Of a stretch of 64,000 nt of DNA, positions 59,931 to 64,000 are shown in pieces. The notes beneath the pieces were generated by a model, which was not told the origin of the DNA, ran no database searches, and saw only the letters and a program-made list of their open reading frames with translations. The position numbers and the translations under genes were made by a program. Origin of the DNA: JBCCQH01 sp039024435 (GTDB lineage: Bacteria > Bacteroidota > Bacteroidia > J057 > JADKCL01). The stretch covers positions 248,001 to 312,000 of the forward strand of contig JBCCQH010000001.1 in NCBI GenBank assembly GCA_039024435.1. The letters are read 5' to 3'. Numbering within the stretch: the stretch's first letter is position 1; every line of letters starts with the position of its first letter.

Positions 59931-61391
59931 TTAAAATGCGACCTTCACGATGGAAAAGACCTTGCTGCGGTTTTGGTAGTACACCAGCATGGCCTCTTCA
60001 TTGCTGATTTGCGCCGACATCCGGGGGTAAAACCAATCGTCGCCACTGAAATCGGGCAGCAGTACGTCCCGCGGTTCCACATCTCCGTTCATGCCGACCG
60101 AATTGAAATAGAGGGTGCGGGGTTGGCGGCGCGGCGAATAATCATACACCAAAAACAGACTGGCTCCACTCACCACGTCCAGGTAGGAAAGGTGGGTCTG
60201 TACCGGAGAAGCCTGCCGTTTGCGGGCCACATTGCTCCACTCGAGGTCGCCATTGCCGTCGACCGAGCTTACGATGATGTCGTCGTAGTGGTAGATCCGC
60301 TGTTCGATGGCGGTTCCGTAGATGTCAATTTGGTTGTTGTAAGTGGTGTAAAACTTTTCCGCAATGAGCAGCAGCCCGCCGTCGGAGCGCAGGATGATAT
60401 TGTCCAGATAAAAATTCTTGAGTTCCTTTCCCCGGTCGATTTGCCGCTCTTTGAGGAAGTTGTTGAGGAAAGCGTCGCTGAACCGCTGAATACTGCTCAG
60501 GTCAGTTTCCATGGCTTCATCCAGGCGAATGGAACACGTGCCGATGATCTCCCGGGTGCTACGCGTCGAATAAAATCCGGCGAGGTAAATGTATTCCTGC
60601 GGATCTATTTTCATCGTAAGGTCGGTGATGAACAGATTGCCCTCCTCAAGTTCCACGTCGACGTCCACCCCATTGGGATCCCCGGGGAGATAGCGGTAGA
60701 CCTTGAAGCCGTAATCATCCGGCGTCTTGACGCGGTTCACGTGGTAATATTTACCCAATACGTAGATCATGCCCGAATTGCTCACGACAATCTTGCGGAT
60801 CGTAAACTTGTCGTCCGGGTAAGGAATGGTGATTTCTCCCGAAATGACCTCGTCGGATTCCGCATCAAAGAGATAATAAAGCACCTTTTCGCGCTTGCCG
60901 GCGTTGTTGAGGTTCTTGTAGCAGAGCAAGCGCTTCTTGTTGATCGAACGGGTGTATTTCAGGTCCACGCGGTGCTCCTTTACGTTGGGGAGTTCCGAGA
61001 TCACCTCGCGTTCTGCGATGACATTTCCGTCCAGATCGTAGTGGCTGTAGCTGGTCTTGATGGTGCGGTCGCGGGGAAAATATTCCGAAACAAATACGTA
61101 GATATTGTCGCCCAGCACCGTCAGCAGGTCAATGTAGGCGCGTCCATTTTGGGTGAGCACCTGATCGGACCACTGCCGGTTGAACAGATCGTCGTACTTG
61201 TTGATGTTCAAAATCCGGCTGGAACGCCGAGAGGCGTAGCTGACGGTTACCAAGCCCCCATCGGTCGGGCTGTATTCAATCCATTGAGGTTCCGGTTCCT
61301 TGCGGCTCAGATCCAGGCGCGCCGTGACTTCCTGGGCCATTCCAGGAAGCGTAAGCAGCAAGGCCAGACATCCAACTATGATCTTCAGCAT
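59931..61391 (-). CDS. Secreted hypothetical protein, beta-propeller-like, 486 aa
   Basis: This protein has the signal peptide MLKIIVGCLALLLTLPGMAQ. The rest is beta-rich with repeated short strands and turns (LLTVLGDNIYVFVSEYFPRD, IVVSNSGMIYVLGKYYHVNR, KIDPQEYIYLAGFYSTRSTR, LRSDGGLLLIAEKFYTTYNN), typical of a propeller made of degenerate blades. There is no T9SS tail and no catalytic motif. It is likely periplasmic or an outer-membrane-associated protein. It lies 108 bp upstream of cysD on the same strand. Function unknown. Confidence 0.78.
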   Translation of the reverse strand: MLKIIVGCLALLLTLPGMAQEVTARLDLSRKEPEPQWIEYSPTDGGLVTVSYASRRSSRILNINKYDDLFNRQWSDQVLTQNGRAYIDLLTVLGDNIYVFVSEYFPRDRTIKTSYSHYDLDGNVIAEREVISELPNVKEHRVDLKYTRSINKKRLLCYKNLNNAGKREKVLYYLFDAESDEVISGEITIPYPDDKFTIRKIVVSNSGMIYVLGKYYHVNRVKTPDDYGFKVYRYLPGDPNGVDVDVELEEGNLFITDLTMKIDPQEYIYLAGFYSTRSTREIIGTCSIRLDEAMETDLSSIQRFSDAFLNNFLKERQIDRGKELKNFYLDNIILRSDGGLLLIAEKFYTTYNNQIDIYGTAIEQRIYHYDDIIVSSVDGNGDLEWSNVARKRQASPVQTHLSYLDVVSGASLFLVYDYSPRRQPRTLYFNSVGMNGDVEPRDVLLPDFSGDDWFYPRMSAQISNEEAMLVYYQNRSKVFSIVKVAF

Positions 61392-61527
61392 GATTTTCGA
61401 CTCCTTAATTCTTTTTCCTTCGCCTCATCGCTCCCGGTCTTATGGGCCGGTGGGCGCCAATCCGAGAAAGTTCTACAAAATCAATACCACAAAATTGAGG
61501 AATTGACGATTGCCCTCTTGTATATGC

Positions 61528-61731
61528 TTAACGCAGGCGATCCCGGTGCTGTTTCAAAGCCATCAAGGAACGGTAGATCCGGAACAAGCCGTACATGATG
61601 ATGATGAAGGACACGATGTAAGGATTCTGGGCAATCACCGGGACGTCGGGCGGGCTTACCGAAATCAGGATTCCGAATCCGATGAAAATTGCCCCCATGA
61701 CGAGGCCGAGGTATGCAAACGCTTTGGGCAT
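61528..61731 (-). CDS. Small two-helix membrane protein, 67 aa
   Basis: The protein has two hydrophobic segments (YLGLVMGAIFIGFGILISV and VSFIIIMYGLFRIYRSL) joined by SPPDVPVIAQNPY, and a basic tail (LMALKQHRDRLR). The upstream TAACTTTA is one mismatch from a -7 box. Small membrane proteins of this type are common in Bacteroidota and uncharacterised. It precedes the propeller-like gene by 136 bp on the same strand. Confidence 0.65.
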   Translation of the reverse strand: MPKAFAYLGLVMGAIFIGFGILISVSPPDVPVIAQNPYIVSFIIIMYGLFRIYRSLMALKQHRDRLR

Positions 61732-61864
61732 GTCAGAAAGTATTGAAAGGTAAAGTTACGGTGGAATCGCGAAACTTGGCGCCGCCACACAATCGAAAAG
61801 GAGATCTGACCCGAACTGCGTCCGTTATCCCGTACTGCCTATCCGTACCCTTAACGTACTTTCT

Positions 61865-62971
61865 TCAAAGGCCCAAATCCGCCGCCCGCAGGGGCCAGAA
61901 GCGTGCCGTCGAAGTGTCTTTTTCCCGGTGATGAACACACACGTGGCGCTCCATTTGGTGTCCGGAGCATTGGCCGAAAACCAATTCGTAGGTGTTGTGC
62001 GGGACGGCCATCCCAATGGCATTCGCTTCGCGGTCGATGATTTTCAATTTGCGATCATACTTGTCGTTTCTCGGAGCGAGTTCTTTCTCGATGAGGGCTT
62101 TTAGGTCGGGCTGTCCGGCATCGACCCAGGCCGAGTACCACAGGCTGCCGACCCGGAGGATCGAGGCCCGGGCGCGGCGTTCTACTTGCCCGTTCAGCAT
62201 GTTGTGGTAAGCTTCGCAGAATTCCCGGGAGTAGGCTTTGGTCAGGGAATTGTTCCGGTTTTCGAACGCATACTTGCGGTCACTCGGGAACCGCTCGGTC
62301 AGTTTCTGCTCAAATCCCAGAACTGAATCCAGGCACATGTGGGCTTCGTACACGCCCTGCCAGGCCATTTCGAGGATGTCTTCCTGGTATTCCGCCCGTC
62401 CGATGAAGTAGTTGTAGTCCTCGCCAAATATTTCCGGCAGGCGGGATTCCCACAGCGCGTGGATTCCTTTTTGGCCGGTCATCTGCCCGTTGTAGTTTTC
62501 CGTGGTGTGGAGGGGGACATTGGCGTCGGCGACGTAATGGCCCAGATCGGCGGACAGCTTCATGATCGCGTCGATGTTGCCGTCCCGGAAGGCTCCCACC
62601 AGCCAGAAATAACTGCGCTGGATATGCCAGGGGACGATCCCGTACGCCATCAGAGTGTCTTCGGACAGTTTTTTAACCGCCGCTTCCCATTCTCGGGGCA
62701 CGACCTCGAATGGATTTTCGCCGTAGTGATCGATGTCAATGTAGTGCCGGGGTGCCTCCCCATTGACGGCGTAGCGCCGCTTGTCCGGGTCCACCGCATG
62801 GACCGTCAGGTACTCCAGGTGCTTCTTGTACAGCACCATCATATCCGGCGGCAAGGTAAACACTGCCATCCGGTTGATGCGCTGATGCGCCCAAAATCCC
62901 CAGGCCTTGACCCCGGAGAAGCCACTCAGCAAAACCGCTATCGTCAGAAAAGTGAGCCGCAAATTTTTCAT
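61865..62971 (-). CDS. Zinc-dependent phospholipase C/S1-P1 nuclease-like protein
   Basis: This 368-aa secreted protein has a signal peptide (MKNLRLTFLTIAVLLSGFSGVKA) followed by WGFWAHQRINRMAVFTLP; the mature N-terminal Trp can serve as zinc ligand in this fold. Further ligands are in PRHYIDIDHYG and LGHYVADANVPLHTTENYNG, then GIHALWESRLPE. The all-helical three-zinc fold is shared by phospholipase C and S1/P1 nucleases, so the substrate (phospholipid or nucleic acid) is open. The last 30 residues (HQMERHVCVHHREKDTSTAR and on) look atypical and might reflect a late frameshift. The ATG at 62971 fits the signal peptide. Confidence 0.84.
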   Translation of the reverse strand: MKNLRLTFLTIAVLLSGFSGVKAWGFWAHQRINRMAVFTLPPDMMVLYKKHLEYLTVHAVDPDKRRYAVNGEAPRHYIDIDHYGENPFEVVPREWEAAVKKLSEDTLMAYGIVPWHIQRSYFWLVGAFRDGNIDAIMKLSADLGHYVADANVPLHTTENYNGQMTGQKGIHALWESRLPEIFGEDYNYFIGRAEYQEDILEMAWQGVYEAHMCLDSVLGFEQKLTERFPSDRKYAFENRNNSLTKAYSREFCEAYHNMLNGQVERRARASILRVGSLWYSAWVDAGQPDLKALIEKELAPRNDKYDRKLKIIDREANAIGMAVPHNTYELVFGQCSGHQMERHVCVHHREKDTSTARFWPLRAADLGL

Positions 62972-63098
62972 CTCCCCCAAAATAATAATTTCTGGATGAA
63001 GAAATTCCGATTTCCAATTCTCAATGAGAGAATTTTCCATGGAGGAGAACTATCCATCGGGCGCAGCGCCCATCGGAAATCAGGCCATCAGAAATTCA

Positions 63099-63683
63099 TC
63101 ACCCCATTTTCAGGGCTTCGCGGATGATGCTGCCGACATCGGGCTGGCCCTCGGAGGTCTTGAGCACCTTGTCCACGCGCTTTTCGGCAACCGATTTGGG
63201 AATGCCCAGGCCCATCAGACCAGCCAGGGCCTCCGAACGGATCTGAGAAGTCGGTCCGGCCTCGCCACCTTCGCCGCTGTCTTCGGTCACCAACTTGCCT
63301 TTCAACTCCAGGATGATGCGCCCCGCGGTTTTGGCCCCGATGCCCTTCACTTTTTTCAGCATTGCGACATCTTCGGATTCGATCACGCGGTAGAGCTCCT
63401 TGGGGCTGATGCTGGACAATATCGTCAGCGCGGTTACTCCTCCCACTCCGGAAATGCCGAGCAATTGCTGGAACAGCCGCTTTTCCTGAGGATCCGAAAA
63501 TCCAAACAACTCGTGGCTGTCTTCTTTGATCTGCAAATGTGTGTGCAGCATCACCGCCTCCGATTTGCCCAACTGAGAATAGGTATTCAGGGAAATGCGC
63601 ACGTGGTAGCCCACGCCGTTGCACTCGACGATGACGAAGGTCGGATCCTTGTGCGCCAGTTTGCCCCGGAGATAAGCAATCAT
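63099..63683 (-). CDS. ruvA: Holliday junction branch-migration protein RuvA
   Basis: This 194-aa protein binds four-way DNA junctions and loads the RuvB motor. Marks are MIAYLRGKLAHKDPTFVIVE, GVGYHVRISLNTY, the helix-hairpin-helix ISGVGGVTALTILSSISP and KKVKGIGAKTAGRIILELKG, and a C-terminal RuvB-binding domain with EALAGLMGLGIPKSVAEKRV. The start overlaps the maeB stop (ATGA), so translation is coupled to the upstream gene, an unusual partner for ruvA but common in Bacteroidota as I recall. ruvB and ruvC are not present. Confidence 0.96.
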   Translation of the reverse strand: MIAYLRGKLAHKDPTFVIVECNGVGYHVRISLNTYSQLGKSEAVMLHTHLQIKEDSHELFGFSDPQEKRLFQQLLGISGVGGVTALTILSSISPKELYRVIESEDVAMLKKVKGIGAKTAGRIILELKGKLVTEDSGEGGEAGPTSQIRSEALAGLMGLGIPKSVAEKRVDKVLKTSEGQPDVGSIIREALKMG

Positions 63684-64000
63684 ACGTACAGGCCCTCCTT
63701 GATCTGGGCGTCGAGCACCGCGATGGCGGCGATGTTGACGATCTCCCGGACCGAGCTGCCCAATTGCAGAATGTGGACCGGTTTTTTCATGCCCAGCAGG
63801 ACCGGACCGATGATTTCCCCGTCGCTGAGTTCCCCCACCAATTTGTAAGCGATGTTGCTCGCCATGAGGTTGGGAAAGATAAAAGTGTTGGCTCCGCCGT
63901 GCTGGGCCAGGGTGCTGAAACTGTAATTTGTATCGAGCAGATCCGGCCGCAGGGCGATGTTGGCCTGGATGTCGCCGTCGACAATCAAGCCGGGCATCTC
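63680..64000 (-). CDS. maeB: NADP-dependent malic enzyme, C-terminal phosphotransacetylase-like part (partial)
   Basis: The frame is open to the right edge, so the gene continues outside the window. The visible 107 residues are the end of the phosphate acetyltransferase-like domain: GLIVDGDIQANIALRPDLL, FSTLAQHGGANTFIFPNLMA, GPVLLGMKKPVHILQLGSS and IVNIAAIAVLDAQIKEG. This ending is shared by MaeB-type malic enzymes and phosphate acetyltransferases; MaeB is preferred because the ruvA-coupled gene in relatives is a malic enzyme, as I recall. It decarboxylates malate to pyruvate with NADP+. Confidence 0.8.
   Translation of the reverse strand, partial: EMPGLIVDGDIQANIALRPDLLDTNYSFSTLAQHGGANTFIFPNLMASNIAYKLVGELSDGEIIGPVLLGMKKPVHILQLGSSVREIVNIAAIAVLDAQIKEGLYV

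Noticed and set aside
59973..61598. Plus-strand open frame of 541 codons
   Set aside because: It is antisense to the propeller-like secreted protein, which has a signal peptide.
1..64000. tRNA, rRNA or CRISPR loci
   Set aside because: No T-arm-like GTTCGAATCC strings in gaps, no rRNA-like blocks and no regularly spaced repeats were seen by eye; a tRNAscan or CRISPR search was not possible.

Overview
The window is chromosomal DNA of a GC-rich member of the Bacteroidota, most likely the Saprospiria (Lewinella/Haliscomenobacter-like). This is an inference from several signs: five secreted proteins end in type IX secretion (T9SS) type A sorting domains; the best promoters fit the Bacteroidota pattern (-33 TTTG, -7 TAnnTTTG) and Shine-Dalgarno sequences are rare; there is an exosortase N (XrtN) operon; and two divergent copies of a helical-repeat protein family are present. 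No rRNA, tRNA, CRISPR array or intact insertion sequence was seen. Both ends cut a gene: a CNNM/CBS transporter-like protein on the left and a malic enzyme (MaeB type) on the right.

Layout. 1-6.2 kb: end of the CNNM/CBS gene, two unknown proteins, a T9SS protein, murF, a two-gene unit (59-aa lipoprotein plus DUF1573 protein) and another lipoprotein. 6.8-13.2 kb: cytochrome c maturation operon ccmB-ccmC-CcmD-like-ccmE-ccmF followed by a Rossmann/DUF2520 gene; no ccmA is present. 13.2-19.8 kb: a T9SS protein, a previously hidden 57-aa Cys/Lys-rich gene with a near-ideal promoter, the first helical-repeat paralog, then two units (membrane protein plus winged-helix regulator; ferritin-like diiron protein plus two membrane proteins) that share a duplicated promoter with the same 17-bp palindrome. 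19.9-25.3 kb: the XrtN pair (VIT-domain target with a PEP-CTERM-like tail, and exosortase) convergent with the second helical-repeat paralog.

25.5-39.4 kb: a lipoprotein, a minus-strand cluster with mgsA and a metallo-beta-lactamase hydrolase, an FAD oxidoreductase, a large TolB/Omp85-like protein, a methyltransferase, a transglutaminase/TPR protein, a dolichyl-phosphate-mannose-synthase-like glycosyltransferase, a rhomboid protease and small membrane proteins. 39.4-46.2 kb: three T9SS cargo proteins, one of them a PNGase F-like protein split by a LamG domain, and an Rpn-type nuclease followed by a free-standing copy of its C-terminal tail.

46.2-64 kb: YceI, a beta-lactamase-like protein with lost catalytic residues, an M19 dipeptidase, a PolB-type exonuclease, a 164-bp palindromic MITE-like element that completes the stop codon of a class IV aminotransferase, ilvE, an FKBP isomerase, a thioredoxin, purD, alkB with a promoter-embedded inverted repeat, an AT-rich Fic gene behind a 47-bp palindrome, a TetR regulator, cysD without cysN, a zinc phospholipase C-like protein, ruvA and maeB.

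Starts were chosen by signal peptides, family N-termini and promoter position, because long upstream in-frame extensions are common in this GC-rich DNA. Function calls rest on motif recognition from memory, not on database searches.
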